The translations under genes were made by a program, and so were the position numbers. Of a DNA stretch of 64,000 nt, positions 35,334 through 47,378 are shown piece by piece; position 1 is the first letter of the stretch; each line of letters begins with the position of its first letter. Source of the DNA: an uncultured Bradyrhizobium sp. (lineage in GTDB: Bacteria; Pseudomonadota; Alphaproteobacteria; Rhizobiales; Xanthobacteraceae); NCBI RefSeq assembly GCF_936943645.1, contig NZ_CAKZJO010000049.1, positions 1 to 64,000 on the forward strand. The letters run 5' to 3'. The notes beneath the pieces were generated by a model, which was not told the origin of the DNA, did no database searches, and worked only from the letters and a program-made list of their open reading frames with translations.

Positions 35334-35343
35334 TTTTCTCTTC

Positions 35344-35513
<170 letters not shown>

Positions 35514-35519
35514 GCAGAC

Positions 35520-35819
35520 CTACACCGTCGGCAGTACCGAAAACGCTTCCCCTGCCCGCCGCAAATTCAGCTCGTCCGCACCGGCGGTCTCGCTGGTCAC
35601 GCTGTCGACGCGCGAGGACGGCGGGCCGTGACGGCAGAGTGCGACCATGTCGGCGACGTGCTTGGGCGAGCCCGCGAACAGCGCTTCCACGGCGCCGTCG
35701 CGGCGGTTGCGCACCCAGCCTTCGAGACCGCTCGCGGTAGCCTGATACTCCACCCAGGCCCGATAACCGACGCCCTGCACGCGCCCGCGGATCATGACCT
35801 GGAGGATCGCCCGACTCAT
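35520..35819 (-). CDS. acyP: Acylphosphatase
   Basis: The 99-residue enzyme hydrolyses acyl phosphates. It has the family motif GRVQGVGYR with catalytic Arg20, and Asn38 in WVRNR, giving both catalytic residues. Length is standard (about 90-100). Its start overlaps the stop of the oxaloacetate decarboxylase gene by four bases (ATGA), so the two are translationally coupled. Confidence 0.92.
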   Translation of the reverse strand: MSRAILQVMIRGRVQGVGYRAWVEYQATASGLEGWVRNRRDGAVEALFAGSPKHVADMVALCRHGPPSSRVDSVTSETAGADELNLRRAGEAFSVLPTV

Positions 35820-36682
35820 TTTTTCAGCCCGAGCATGTCGGCGCTGCGCGCCTTGACGTCGGCCTCGCGCATGACACGGGCCGTCAGCTCCGAAGATGCG
35901 AGACCCTTGAGGCTTTTCGGCGGCGTGCCCTCGCGCAGAGCCTTCAGCGTCTCGTAGACCGCCTGTGTCGCCGCGGCGATCGGCGCATGGCCCTGGAGCG
36001 CGATGCGGACGCGCTGGCTGGCGAGATAGTCGAGCGCGCTCAAATCCTCCGGCGCCCCGCCGAGCACGATCGGCAGGCGCGTCGCGGCGGTGACCGCCTC
36101 GAGCTCGGCGCGCGACTTGATGCCGGTGAAGAACAGCGCATCGACGCCGGTGGCCTCATAGGCCTTGGCGCGCTTGATCGCATCCTCGATCGAGGTGATC
36201 GAGGCAGCGCCGGTGCGGCCCATGATGACGAGCGAGGCATCGCTGCGGCCATCGAGCGCCGCCTTCATCTTGCCGACGCCCTCCTCCAGTGAGATCAGCT
36301 GCGTCTTCGCCTCGCCGAAGGCAGCCGGCAGCAGCGTGTCCTCGATGGTGAGTCCGGCGGCGCCCGCCGCCTCCAGCTCCTGCACCGTGCGGCGGACATT
36401 GAGCGGATTGCCATAGCCGTGATCGGCATCGACCAGCACGGGAAGCGCAGAGGCGCGCGACATCCGGCGCATCTGCTCCGCAAGCTCGGTGAGCGTGATC
36501 AGCGTGATGTCGGGGTCGCCAAGCACGGCGAGCGAGGCAACCGATCCGCCGAACATGCCGATGGGAAAACCGAGATCCTCGGCGATGCGGATCGAGATCG
36601 CGTCATAGACCGAGCCCGGATGGACGCAGGCCGGGCCCGTCAGGATGGATCGCAAAGTCTCGCGGCGGGAACGAAAGGCCAT
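35816..36682 (-). CDS. Oxaloacetate decarboxylase of the isocitrate lyase/PEP mutase superfamily
   Basis: The 288-residue enzyme has a TIM-barrel layout with [29 protein letters not shown] (metal-binding DxDxGYG), TIEDTLLP and VIMGRTGA. Length and pattern match the Bradyrhizobium family named oxaloacetate decarboxylase after Pseudomonas aeruginosa PA4872; it is not the sodium-pump type. It should release CO2 from oxaloacetate to give pyruvate using Mg2+. acyP follows in an overlapping frame. Confidence 0.85.
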   Translation of the reverse strand: MAFRSRRETLRSILTGPACVHPGSVYDAISIRIAEDLGFPIGMFGGSVASLAVLGDPDITLITLTELAEQMRRMSRASALPVLVDADHGYGNPLNVRRTVQELEAAGAAGLTIEDTLLPAAFGEAKTQLISLEEGVGKMKAALDGRSDASLVIMGRTGAASITSIEDAIKRAKAYEATGVDALFFTGIKSRAELEAVTAATRLPIVLGGAPEDLSALDYLASQRVRIALQGHAPIAAATQAVYETLKALREGTPPKSLKGLASSELTARVMREADVKARSADMLGLKK

Positions 36683-36722
36683 GGGTGCTGTCTCGGTTAA
36701 GTCACGGAGGCCGCAACATACT

Positions 36723-36813
36723 CCGTCATTGCGAGCGAAGCGAAGCAATCCAGGAATGCATCCGCGGAGACAGGCTGGATTGCTTCGTCGCGAAGGGCTC
36801 CTCGCAATGACGG
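36723..36813. repeat. REP-like palindrome, copy 2
   Basis: CCGTCATTGCGAGCGAAGCG at the left pairs with CGAAGGGCTCCTCGCAATGACGG at the right, with AAGCAATCCAG / CTGGATTGCTT inside. It is the same element as at 2735-2827, slightly diverged at the centre. It lies between the pccA-type gene and the oxaloacetate decarboxylase gene. Confidence 0.85.
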
Positions 36814-36846
36814 TGTCCGTGGGGCCCTGCGAGAGCCCACTCACAC

Positions 36847-38862
<2,016 letters not shown>

Positions 38863-39037
38863 GCTTTTCTTGAGTCTCGACCTTGGGCGGGACCCTTCCC
38901 TGGCCGTTGGGGCCTTTGGGGCGGGCCGTGTGGCTCCCGTGGTACAGCAAAATCGGCCGGAGGCAACGGTCTAAATCCGGCTCGCGCTGGCGTACCAGCG
39001 CAAGACCGAAACCGGCCTGACGAGCCCTTGGAACGAC

Positions 39038-40120
39038 CTACGGCTTCCCGGGCCTCGACACGGACTTGGCGACGTCCCGGACCAGGCCATGAATGAAGCC
39101 GAGCTTGCCGACCACCGCGGGCGACAGGATGAAGGGATAGAGGTCACGCAGACCCATGGCCCGGTTGACGCTGTTCATGGCGAAGGTGAAGGGCAGCCAT
39201 GCGTTGACCAGCGCCTCGACATCGCGTGCCTCGTAGGGGTTGAAACGGATACGTGCCGTCAACTCCCCGTCGCGGTCGACCTTGGGGCGCACCTCCATGC
39301 CGAACTCACCGGCCATCTCCAGGGTGTCGACGATGTGGAGGTAGTGCGCCCAGGTCTCGGCGAAGTCTTCCCAGGGGTGCATCGTGGCGTAGGCGGAGAC
39401 GAAGTTCTGCTGCCAGTCCGGCGGCGCGCCTTCGGCATAATGACGCTGGAGGGCCTGCCCATAATCGGTGGAATCGTCGCCGAATACCGCACGGCATTCA
39501 TCGAGCTTGCCGCCGCCCTGCACCAGCACGTCCCAGAAATAGTGCCCGACCTCGTGGCGGAAATGCCCGAGCAGCGTCCGATAGGGCTCGCCCATCTCGA
39601 GCCGGCGCCGCTCGCGCTCGATATCGTCGGTCTCGGTCAGCGCGATCGTGATCAGGCCGTTGTCGTGACCGGTCATCACCCTCTCGCCGCTCTGCGGATC
39701 GTCGGCGAGGAAATTGAAGATCAGACCATGCTCGGGGTCGTCGTGCCGGGTCCGGAGCGGCAGCTTCCAGCGGATCAGGGAATAGAACAGACGGTGTTTC
39801 GCCACCTCCAGCTCGCGCCAGCCGGCAAGCTGGGCGGGGTCGGACAGATCGGGCACGATGCCGTTGTGGCGGCAGGCGCGGCAATAGCCGTTGCCCTCGC
39901 CCGGATCCGTCAGCCAGTTGCAGGCATCGTACTCGGCATTCCGGCACAGCATCCGGCTTTCGCCCTTGTCGGCCAGGACCCTCCAGGCCTCTCCGTCGGG
40001 CTCGATGGCCGACATCGTCTCCTTCTCGGGCAGGAAGGCGACGCGGTGGCCGCACCGTTCGCAGGCGCGGTTCTCGAAATAGATGACGTTGCCGCAGGAC
40101 TGGCAGACAAACAGCTTCAA
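39038..40120 (-). CDS. Putative zinc-binding metallopeptidase with N-terminal zinc ribbon
   Basis: The 360-residue protein has a treble-type zinc ribbon (CxxC near residues 7-10 and 20-23; VCQSCGNVIYFE, CERCGH), a second Cys cluster at about 82 (YCRACRH), and a metallopeptidase core with HFRHEVGHYFWD (HExxH). A later FAETWAHYLH stretch is likely the third metal ligand. This is the DUF2248-type family of predicted zinc peptidases. Translation starts at TTG 40120 with GAGGA six bases upstream. Its protein target is unknown. Confidence 0.85.
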   Translation of the reverse strand: MKLFVCQSCGNVIYFENRACERCGHRVAFLPEKETMSAIEPDGEAWRVLADKGESRMLCRNAEYDACNWLTDPGEGNGYCRACRHNGIVPDLSDPAQLAGWRELEVAKHRLFYSLIRWKLPLRTRHDDPEHGLIFNFLADDPQSGERVMTGHDNGLITIALTETDDIERERRRLEMGEPYRTLLGHFRHEVGHYFWDVLVQGGGKLDECRAVFGDDSTDYGQALQRHYAEGAPPDWQQNFVSAYATMHPWEDFAETWAHYLHIVDTLEMAGEFGMEVRPKVDRDGELTARIRFNPYEARDVEALVNAWLPFTFAMNSVNRAMGLRDLYPFILSPAVVGKLGFIHGLVRDVAKSVSRPGKP

Positions 40121-40354
40121 GATTTATCCTCTTCGAAAAGAGAGTCTTATCGATGGGCGATGTGGCGCCTCGCGAAGACGCATCCGCCGCTGCATCGTTC
40201 CAATGTCCGGAACAAAATGCCAGACCGGGCGTTTTCTGACCGCAGTTTTCCTCGTTCCGGCTGGCCGCCGGCCTTTCCAGACAGCCGATTTCCTCTAAGC
40301 AATGGTCATCACGCGCCGTCTGTGTGAATATCGGTCCGGCACGTGCGCCCCCGC

Positions 40355-42832
40355 ATGACAACGGCCGATGCCTTGAACGATCCCTCGAAAGACCCCTTGC
40401 CCGAGACCGCCGCCGCCGAAAGGCTGCGCCAACACCTCGAAGACGTCGCGCGCGAGCGCGACAACGCCTATCGCGCGCTCCAGGAGCGCGAGGCCGAGCT
40501 GGCGCGCATCCAGCGCATCGGCAAGGTCGGCGGCGTCGAGGTCGATTTCCGCGAAGGCTTCAAGAACCGCCGCTCGCCCGAATATCTGATCATCCACGGC
40601 CTCCCCCCGGAAGCGGCCGACGAGTCGCACGAGGACTGGGTCAATCGCATCCATCCCGAGGATCGCGAGCCGACCGTCAGACATTTCTTCGAGGCTCTCG
40701 CCGGCGCGAGCGAAGACTACAGCGCCGAATACCGCATTGTCCGCCCCAATGACGGCGAGACCCGCTGGATCCGCGTCGTCGCCAAGATCGAACGCGACGG
40801 CGAGGGTCGCGCCATCCGCCTCGTTGGCGCCCATATCGACATCACCGATCAGGCCCTGGCCCGCGAGACGCTGCGCGAGAGCGAAGAGCGCTTTCGGCTG
40901 ATCGCCGACAGCGCGCCGGTGCCGATCTGGGTGACCAAGCTCGACCGCACGCGATCCTTCGCCAACCAGGCCTATGTCGACTTCGTCGGCCTGCCCTACG
41001 ACCAGGCCATCGCCTTCGACTGGCGCAAGGTGCTGCATCCCGACGACCTGCCGCACGTGCTGCAGCAATCCGTGCAGGGCGAAGCGTCGCTCAAGCCCTT
41101 CGTGCTGGAAGCGCGTTACAGGAACGCCAGCGGCGAATGGCGCTGGCTGCGCTCGGAATCGCAGCCGCGCTGGGATCCGACCGGCAAGCACATCGGCTTC
41201 ATCGGCGTCGCCCACGACATCACCGTCGCCAAGCAGGCCGAGATCGAGCTCAGGCGGCTCAACGAGACCCTTGAAGAGCGCATCGCCGAGCGCACGGCCG
41301 AGCTCGAGGCCAACGAGTCCCGGCTGCGCGCCATCCTGGCCACCAGCAACCAGTATCAGGGGCTGGTCAACCTCAAGGGCGAATTGCTCTACGCCAACCG
41401 CACAGCGCTCGACGGCATCAAGGCGAGCGCCGCCGACGTGATCGGAAAACCTTTCTGGGACACGCCCTGGTTCACCGGCACCGACGGCATGACGGCCACG
41501 GTGCGCGAAGCCTTCAATGCCGTGCTCAAGGGCGAGGCCGTGCGGCTGGAGATGCGCCTGCGCCTGCCCATCGGCGAGCGCGATTTCGACTTCGGCATGC
41601 GTCCCGTGCTCGACCGCCACGGCAACATCACCGGCGCCGTCCCCGAAGCCGTCGACATCACCGAGCGCCGCCGCGGCGAGGAAGCGCTGCGGCAATCGCA
41701 GAAGATGGAGGCGATCGGCCAGCTCACCGGCGGTGTCGCGCACGACTTCAACAATCTCCTCACCATCATCCGCTCCGCCACCGATTTCCTGCGCCGCCGC
41801 GAGCTGCCGGAAGAGCGCCGCCGCCGCTATGTCGACGCGATCTCCGAGACGGTCGAGCGCGCCTCCAAGCTGACGGCCCAGCTCCTGGCCTTCGCGCGCC
41901 GGCAGCCGCTGAAACCCCAGATCTTCAACGTCGGCAACCAGGTCGAGGGCGTCGCACAACTGGTCCGTCCGCTGGTCGGCGGCCGGATCGAAATCGCGGT
42001 GGAGATCCACGATGCCGACTGCTTCACCGTCGCCGACATCGCCCAGTTCGAGACCGCGCTGATCAACCTCGCCATCAACGCCCGCGACGCCATGGACGGC
42101 GAAGGCCGCCTCACCATCGCCGTGCGCAAGGTCTCCGGGATTCCCAGCCTGCGCGCGCAATCGGCGCGCGGCGGCGAGTTCGTCGCCATCTCCGTCACCG
42201 ACACCGGCAGCGGCATCGCCCCGGACCATCTCGACTCGATCTTCGAGCCGTTCTTCACCACCAAGGAGGTCGGCAAGGGCACCGGCCTCGGCCTCAGCCA
42301 GGCGTTCGGCTTCGCCAAGCAGTCCGAGGGCGACATCGCGGTGACGAGCACGCAAGGCGAAGGCGCGACCTTCACCATCTACCTGCCGCAGGCCCAGAGC
42401 CCGGCTGCCGAGAAGGAGGCCGCAGCCCTGACCAGCGAGGCCGCCACCACCGGGCGCGGCTACCGCGTGCTCGTGGTCGAGGACAATGACGATGTCGGCC
42501 GATTCTCGACCGAGCTGCTGGAAGATCTCGGCTATGTCGTCCGCCGCGTCGCCAATGCCAATGCGGCGCTTGCCATCCTGGGGGAGAACGAATTCGCCGT
42601 CGATCTCGTCTTCTCCGACGTGATCATGCCCGGCATGAACGGCGTCGAGCTCGCCGGCATCATCCGTGAGCGCTATCCCGGCCTGCCCGTCGTGCTCACC
42701 TCCGGCTACAGCAACGTGCTCGCCGAAAACGCCCATCGCGGCTTCGAGTTGATCCAGAAGCCGTATTCGGTGGAATCGCTCTCGCGCATCCTGCGCAAGG
42801 CGATCACGGAGAAGCTGTCGGTAGCGCGGTGA
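40355..42832 (+). CDS. Multi-PAS hybrid histidine kinase (cytosolic)
   Basis: The 825-residue protein has a coiled-coil start (about 15-55; LEDVARERDNAYRALQ), then three PAS-type sensor regions (about 65-170, 180-305, 325-440), a second coiled coil at about 300-325 (LRRLNETLEERIAERTAELE), HisKA with phospho-His463 (GGVAHDFNN), HATPase (about 565-690; [24 protein letters not shown]) and receiver with phospho-Asp755 (FSDVIMPG). GTG 40343 is an alternative start. There are no membrane segments. The layout parallels the kinase at 33813, with two more PAS units; the phospho-sites match, so the two may be paralogues. Confidence 0.9.
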   Translation: MTTADALNDPSKDPLPETAAAERLRQHLEDVARERDNAYRALQEREAELARIQRIGKVGGVEVDFREGFKNRRSPEYLIIHGLPPEAADESHEDWVNRIHPEDREPTVRHFFEALAGASEDYSAEYRIVRPNDGETRWIRVVAKIERDGEGRAIRLVGAHIDITDQALARETLRESEERFRLIADSAPVPIWVTKLDRTRSFANQAYVDFVGLPYDQAIAFDWRKVLHPDDLPHVLQQSVQGEASLKPFVLEARYRNASGEWRWLRSESQPRWDPTGKHIGFIGVAHDITVAKQAEIELRRLNETLEERIAERTAELEANESRLRAILATSNQYQGLVNLKGELLYANRTALDGIKASAADVIGKPFWDTPWFTGTDGMTATVREAFNAVLKGEAVRLEMRLRLPIGERDFDFGMRPVLDRHGNITGAVPEAVDITERRRGEEALRQSQKMEAIGQLTGGVAHDFNNLLTIIRSATDFLRRRELPEERRRRYVDAISETVERASKLTAQLLAFARRQPLKPQIFNVGNQVEGVAQLVRPLVGGRIEIAVEIHDADCFTVADIAQFETALINLAINARDAMDGEGRLTIAVRKVSGIPSLRAQSARGGEFVAISVTDTGSGIAPDHLDSIFEPFFTTKEVGKGTGLGLSQAFGFAKQSEGDIAVTSTQGEGATFTIYLPQAQSPAAEKEAAALTSEAATTGRGYRVLVVEDNDDVGRFSTELLEDLGYVVRRVANANAALAILGENEFAVDLVFSDVIMPGMNGVELAGIIRERYPGLPVVLTSGYSNVLAENAHRGFELIQKPYSVESLSRILRKAITEKLSVAR

Positions 42833-42852
42833 ATGCCGGCCAAACCTACGGT

Positions 42853-43006
42853 GTCGTCCCGGACAAGCGCGCCTCAAGCGCGCGCCGATCCGGGACCCAT
42901 AACCCCAGAACGGCGTTGTACCGCTAGCTGGTAACCGCGCGTCGTCGCAAAACTCGGTCCTGTGGTTATGGGTCCCGGATCTGCGCTTACGCTTGTCCGG
43001 GACGAC
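42853..43006. repeat. Long inverted repeat between kinase and MFS genes
   Basis: GTCGTCCCGGACAAGCG at the left matches CGCTTGTCCGGGACGAC at the right, and GATCCGGGACCCATAACC matches GGTTATGGGTCCCGGATC nearer the centre. The central 50 bases are unique. This GTCCCGGACAAG / GGGACCCATAACC element is another Bradyrhizobium-type intergenic repeat. A large hairpin could form in the mRNA leaving the kinase gene. Confidence 0.85.
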
Positions 43007-43037
43007 AGCGGAGTGTTTGACTTCGATCGAGAAACCG

Positions 43038-44312
43038 ATGCCCAGCGAAAATCCCGATCAAGCCAGGCAAGCCGGCCGCGCGCTGGATGCAGCGAACTTC
43101 TTCCTCGCCGACGTCCGCGACGGGCTCGGCCCTTACCTCGCCGTCTACCTCCTCACTGAGCAGCACTGGGACGAGGCGCGGATCGGCCTCGTAATGTCGG
43201 TCGCGACCATCGCCGGCATCGTGGCGCAGACGCCGGCCGGCGCCCTGGTCGATGCGATGCGGGCGAAGCGGCTGGTGATGGGCGTCGCCGCGATCATGGT
43301 GACGGTGGCGTCGCTGTCGCTGCCGCTGTTTCCGAGTTTCCTCCCGGTCGCGATCTCGCAAGGCATTGCGCAGGCCGCCGCCGTGGTGTTTCCGCCGGCG
43401 ATCGCCGCCGTCTCGCTCGGCATCTTCGGCCACGCCGCCTTCACGGGGCGCATCGGCCGCAACGAGACCTTCAACCATGCCGGCAATGCCGTTGCGGCCG
43501 CACTGGCGGGTGTCTCCGCCTATTGGTTCGGCCCGACGGTCGTCTTCTATCTGCTCGGCGCGATGGCGATCGCGAGCCTTCTCAGCATCCTCGTCATTCC
43601 CGCCCGCGCCATCGATCACGACCTGGCGCGCGGGCTGCATGATGCCGACACGGATGCGCAGCGGGACACGCCGTCAGGGCTCGCCGTGCTGCTGACCTGC
43701 CGCCCCCTGCTCGTCTTTGCGATCTGCGTGCTGCTCTTCCACCTCTCCAACGCGGCGATGCTGCCGCTGGTCGGGCAGAAACTGGCACTGCAGGACAAGA
43801 ACATGGGCACCAGCCTGATGTCGGCCTGCATCGTCGCGGCGCAATTGGTGATGGTACCGTTTGCGATGCTGGTCGGTGCGGGGGCCGACCGCTGGGGTCA
43901 CAAGCGGTTCTTCCTCGCGGCGCTGTTGATCCTCCCGATCCGCGGTGCACTTTATACGTTCTCGGACAATCCGTTCTGGCTGGTCGGCGTGCAGCTGCTC
44001 GATGGCGTCGGCGCCGGCATCTTTGGCGCGATCTTCCCTGTCATCGTGGCCGATCTCATGCGCAACACCGGCCGCTTCAACGTCGCGCAGGGCGCGGTCA
44101 TCACCGCCCAGAGCATCGGCGCGGCGCTGTCGACCACACTGGCCGGCTTCGTCGTCGTCGGCGCGGGCTACAGCGCGGCGTTCATCACGCTGGGCGCCGT
44201 TGCTGCGATCGGCGCCGTGATCTGCCTTCTCGCGCTGCCCGAGACACGACATGGTGCCTCCCGCCCGCAGGGGAAGACAGCAGCGCCAGCATCCGCTATC
44301 GCTGCCGAATGA
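43038..44312 (+). CDS. MFS transporter
   Basis: The 424-residue membrane protein has about twelve hydrophobic segments in two six-helix halves separated by a charged loop (about 200-220; ARAIDHDLARGLHDADTDAQRD). Motifs include LGIFGHAAFTGRIGRNETFNHAGN in the first half and GAGADRWGHKRF in the second. The direction and cargo are unknown; the GHAAFTGRIGRNETFNHAG stretch resembles a group of MFS exporters. ATG 43038 was chosen because the frame before it enters the repeat. It is followed by the ArsB-type gene with a short gap. Confidence 0.85.
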   Translation: MPSENPDQARQAGRALDAANFFLADVRDGLGPYLAVYLLTEQHWDEARIGLVMSVATIAGIVAQTPAGALVDAMRAKRLVMGVAAIMVTVASLSLPLFPSFLPVAISQGIAQAAAVVFPPAIAAVSLGIFGHAAFTGRIGRNETFNHAGNAVAAALAGVSAYWFGPTVVFYLLGAMAIASLLSILVIPARAIDHDLARGLHDADTDAQRDTPSGLAVLLTCRPLLVFAICVLLFHLSNAAMLPLVGQKLALQDKNMGTSLMSACIVAAQLVMVPFAMLVGAGADRWGHKRFFLAALLILPIRGALYTFSDNPFWLVGVQLLDGVGAGIFGAIFPVIVADLMRNTGRFNVAQGAVITAQSIGAALSTTLAGFVVVGAGYSAAFITLGAVAAIGAVICLLALPETRHGASRPQGKTAAPASAIAAE

Positions 44313-44337
44313 ACGCATCTCGCATCAAGGACTGAAC

Positions 44338-45588
44338 GTGCCGTCTGACGCCATCTGGGCCTGGAGCATCATCGTCGTCGCCACCGCAGGCGTCATCATC
44401 CGCCCCTTTCGCCTGCCCGAGGCGATCTGGGCCGTGATCGGCGCGGGCGGCCTGGTGCTATCGGGCCTGCTGCCGTGGCAGGATGCGCTGGCCGGCATCG
44501 AGAAAGGCGTCGACGTCTACCTCTTCCTGATCGGCATGATGCTGATCGCCGAGCTGGCACGGCTGGAGGGCCTGTTCGATTATCTCGCGGCGCTCGCGGT
44601 GGAATATGCGGCCGGCTCGCCGCAGCGGTTGTTCCTGCTGATCTATCTCGTCGGCACGCTGGTGACCGTGCTGCTCTCGAACGATGCCACCGCCATCGTG
44701 CTGACGCCGGCGGTCTACGCCGCGACGCGCGCAGCCGGCGCCAAGCCGCTGCCTTATCTCTTCGTCTGCGCCTTCATCGCCAATGCCGCGAGCTTCGTGC
44801 TGCCGATCTCCAACCCCGCCAATCTCGTCGTGTTCGGCGCGCGGATGCCGCAACTGACGGAATGGCTGCGGCTGTTCGCCCTGCCCTCGGTCGCCTCGAT
44901 CCTGCTGACTTACGTGGTGCTGCGCCTGACCCAGCACCGCGCGCTGAAGGAGGAGACGATTGCGCGCAGCGTGCCGCATCCCAGGCTCAGCCGCGGCGGC
45001 AAGCTGACGGCCGTCGGCATCGTCGCGATCGGCATCGTGCTCGTGACCGCATCGGCGCTGGACAGGCAGCTGGGCCTGCCGACCTTCATCTGCGGCAGCG
45101 TGACGGCCGTGATCGTGCTGCTGCTCAGCCGGCAATCGCCATTGCCGGTGCTGCGGGGCGTGTCCTGGAGCGTGCTGCCGCTGGTCGGCGGACTTTTCGT
45201 CATGGTGGAGGCGCTGATCAGGACCGGCGTGATCGCGAAGCTCAGCGCGCTGCTGCATCAGGCGGTGGCGCAATCGGTGCCGAAGGCGGCCTGGAGCGTC
45301 GGCATTGCCACCGCGCTCGCCGACAACATCGCCAACAACCTGCCCGTCGGCCTCGTCGCCGGCTCGGTTGCCGCCAGCGATCATCTGCCCGCCCCCGTCG
45401 TCAGCGCCATCCTGATCGGCGTCGACCTCGGCCCCAATTTGTCAGTGACCGGCTCGCTCGCGACCATTCTCTGGCTGGTGGCGCTGCGCCGGGAAAAGAT
45501 CGAGGTCGGCGCCTGGCCGTTCCTCAAGCTCGGTATGCTGGTAACCCCGCCGGCCCTGATCGCGGCTTTGGCCGCCGCGATCCGATAA
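44338..45588 (+). CDS. ArsB/NhaD-type anion transporter
   Basis: The 416-residue membrane protein has about eleven hydrophobic segments. It has the ion-transporter superfamily pattern of ArsB: GLLPWQDALAGIEKGVDVYLFLIGMM, LLSNDATAIVLTPAV, NAASFVLPISNPANLVVF and ADNIANNLPVGLVAG. ArsB pumps arsenite out; without ars genes nearby, arsenite is only one option, and other anions are possible. Translation starts at GTG 44338 with AAGGA upstream. It follows the MFS gene in the same direction. Confidence 0.85.
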   Translation: MPSDAIWAWSIIVVATAGVIIRPFRLPEAIWAVIGAGGLVLSGLLPWQDALAGIEKGVDVYLFLIGMMLIAELARLEGLFDYLAALAVEYAAGSPQRLFLLIYLVGTLVTVLLSNDATAIVLTPAVYAATRAAGAKPLPYLFVCAFIANAASFVLPISNPANLVVFGARMPQLTEWLRLFALPSVASILLTYVVLRLTQHRALKEETIARSVPHPRLSRGGKLTAVGIVAIGIVLVTASALDRQLGLPTFICGSVTAVIVLLLSRQSPLPVLRGVSWSVLPLVGGLFVMVEALIRTGVIAKLSALLHQAVAQSVPKAAWSVGIATALADNIANNLPVGLVAGSVAASDHLPAPVVSAILIGVDLGPNLSVTGSLATILWLVALRREKIEVGAWPFLKLGMLVTPPALIAALAAAIR

Positions 45589-45685
45589 ACGTGCCTTGTT
45601 TGCGGCGCATCAATGTCGCCGCCACAGCTGGAGCTATACTTCAACTTGTCGCGCAGCCTCATTGGGCGCGGCAAGGAGGTTCATC

Positions 45686-45922
45686 ATGCAGATCCAGTCA
45701 AAGGCATTGCCGCAGAGCTTTTCCCTGCGCCGCTCATATCAGAGCTTCATCGCACCCAGCCGGAGCGGGGCGGAAACGTCCCACCCGCTGCTGCTCCTCG
45801 CAGTCGTGGTGCTGGTGACCCTGTTCGCGATGGTGGAGATCGACCTGCACAGCGCCCAGCTTCAAGCGCTCGGCCTGCTCGGCCACGGGATGGGAATCGA
45901 TCCGGTCTTCCTGAGCCCGTAG
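45686..45922 (+). CDS. Short single-span membrane protein
   Basis: The 78-residue protein begins MQIQSKALPQSFSLRRSYQS after a perfect AAGGAGG. It has one membrane segment (about 35-52; LLLLAVVVLVTLFAMV) and a short C-terminal tail. The frame is open further upstream (to 45596) but without coding character. No family recognised. It lies between the ArsB-type gene and a shared terminator. Confidence 0.65.
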   Translation: MQIQSKALPQSFSLRRSYQSFIAPSRSGAETSHPLLLLAVVVLVTLFAMVEIDLHSAQLQALGLLGHGMGIDPVFLSP

Positions 45923-45951
45923 TCACTGGCCCAAAACATCCCGACGCGGGA

Positions 45952-45979
45952 CCCGATCGCGGCCGAAGCCGCGACCGGG
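45952..45979. terminator. Bidirectional hairpin terminator
   Basis: CCCGATCGCGGC and GCCGCGACCGGG form a 12-position stem with one mismatch and a CGAA tetraloop. It lies between the convergent ends of the 78-residue protein gene and the MFS gene at 45990, so it may serve both. There is no T-run. Confidence 0.55.
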
Positions 45980-45989
45980 CAGCGCTTCG

Positions 45990-47354
45990 TCAGTCGTTCT
46001 CGTAGCCGTACACTTCCGGCAGGATGAAGATTGCAGCGAGCAATCCGATCACCGGGAAGATCGCGACGAACAGCGTGGCATTGGCCTGCCCGATCGCAGC
46101 GAACAGCGTCGGGAACAGGAAGATCGCCAGGAACGACGGCAGCTTCACGAACATGTAGGCGAAGCCGCTGGCAGTGCCGCGATATTGCGGCCGGGCGACC
46201 ATGGTCGGGATCGTCATGCAGTTCGACGCATCCCAATAGTGACCCCAGAGCATGCCGGCGGCCGCGAACGGCAGCAGCATCTTGTTGTCGGTGTAGAGCG
46301 CGAAGGCCGCGACCAGCAGCGACACCAGCACGATCGAGAAGCCCGCAATCGCGATGCCGCGATGGCCGATCTTCGGCGTCAGCAGCGGTCCGACCCAGCC
46401 CGACAGGGCCGCGAAGGAGAACAGCGCCATCGTCACCAGATTGATGCCGAGCACGCTCGACACGCCGACCATCACGAACAGCACCGGCAAATAGAACGCG
46501 AAGGTCGAGAACTCGCTTGCCTGGGCGAAACACGCAATCCAGCCATACAGCGTGGCGCGCCAGCGGATCGGGTCCTTCTTGAGGTCGGCGAGGAACGCAC
46601 GGGTGCTCGTCTTGGGAACCACGACATCCTGATCCGGCAGCATATCGAGATTGTCGTTGAACATCTCGCGCGCGACCTGCTTGGCCTCGCGGTAGCGCCC
46701 CTTCTGCACCAGCCACACCGCCGTCTCCGGCACGTCGTGGCGCATCAGAAGGATGATCAACGCCGGCACCGCACCGAGGCCGAGCGTGACGCGCCATAAC
46801 GTCTCGTGATGGATGTCGAGCAGCAGGAAGATCACGATGACGCCGATGGTCAGAACCTCGCCGACGGCGAACATGAACTGCCAGCGGTTGCCCATGACCT
46901 CGCGCTCACCCTTGGCCATGGATTCCATGATGTAGGTGTAGCCGGTCGAGATGTCCGAGCCGAGCGGGATGCCGAGCAGGAAGCGGATCACGATGAGCCA
47001 GGTGACGTCAGGCACGAAGGCCTGAGCCAGCGCCAGCACGATGAACATCACCATCGTGACCAGGAACATGACGCGACGGCCGATCTTGTCGGAGAGCCAG
47101 CCACCGAGCAGTGCGCCGATGAGCGCACCGCCCTGGGTGCCCGCCGCGGCAAGGCCGAGCATCAGCGGATCGGGATTGTACTGCTCCTTGATGAAGATCA
47201 GCACGAAGGCGATCGAATAGAGGTCCCAGGCTTCGACCAGGATCGAGGCCATCATCAGCCAGCCGACCTTGTTGCCCTTGGGACTGTAGTTGGTGATGAG
47301 GTAGCGCACCGCGGCTTCGCTCGCGGTCGGTTGTGGCATCGCCATCGTTGACAT
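45990..47354 (-). CDS. MFS sugar-acid-type transporter
   Basis: The 454-residue membrane protein has about twelve hydrophobic segments with the sugar-porter-like motif GGWLSDKIGRRVMF and RFLLGIPLGSDISTGYTYIMES. A central loop near residue 240 is charged (VPKTSTRAFLADLKKDP). Its gene follows the GntR gene by 24 bases on the same strand, opposite the dehydratase operon, so it is likely the uptake system for the sugar acid used there. Confidence 0.85.
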   Translation of the reverse strand: MSTMAMPQPTASEAAVRYLITNYSPKGNKVGWLMMASILVEAWDLYSIAFVLIFIKEQYNPDPLMLGLAAAGTQGGALIGALLGGWLSDKIGRRVMFLVTMVMFIVLALAQAFVPDVTWLIVIRFLLGIPLGSDISTGYTYIMESMAKGEREVMGNRWQFMFAVGEVLTIGVIVIFLLLDIHHETLWRVTLGLGAVPALIILLMRHDVPETAVWLVQKGRYREAKQVAREMFNDNLDMLPDQDVVVPKTSTRAFLADLKKDPIRWRATLYGWIACFAQASEFSTFAFYLPVLFVMVGVSSVLGINLVTMALFSFAALSGWVGPLLTPKIGHRGIAIAGFSIVLVSLLVAAFALYTDNKMLLPFAAAGMLWGHYWDASNCMTIPTMVARPQYRGTASGFAYMFVKLPSFLAIFLFPTLFAAIGQANATLFVAIFPVIGLLAAIFILPEVYGYEND

Positions 47355-47378
47355 GTCTGGTCCTCTCTTTTGGATTCT

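Noticed and set aside
40295..42877. 860-residue open frame antisense to the multi-PAS kinase gene.
   Set aside because: No recognisable domain; the kinase frame carries clear motifs and the reverse frame is a mirror of its GC bias.
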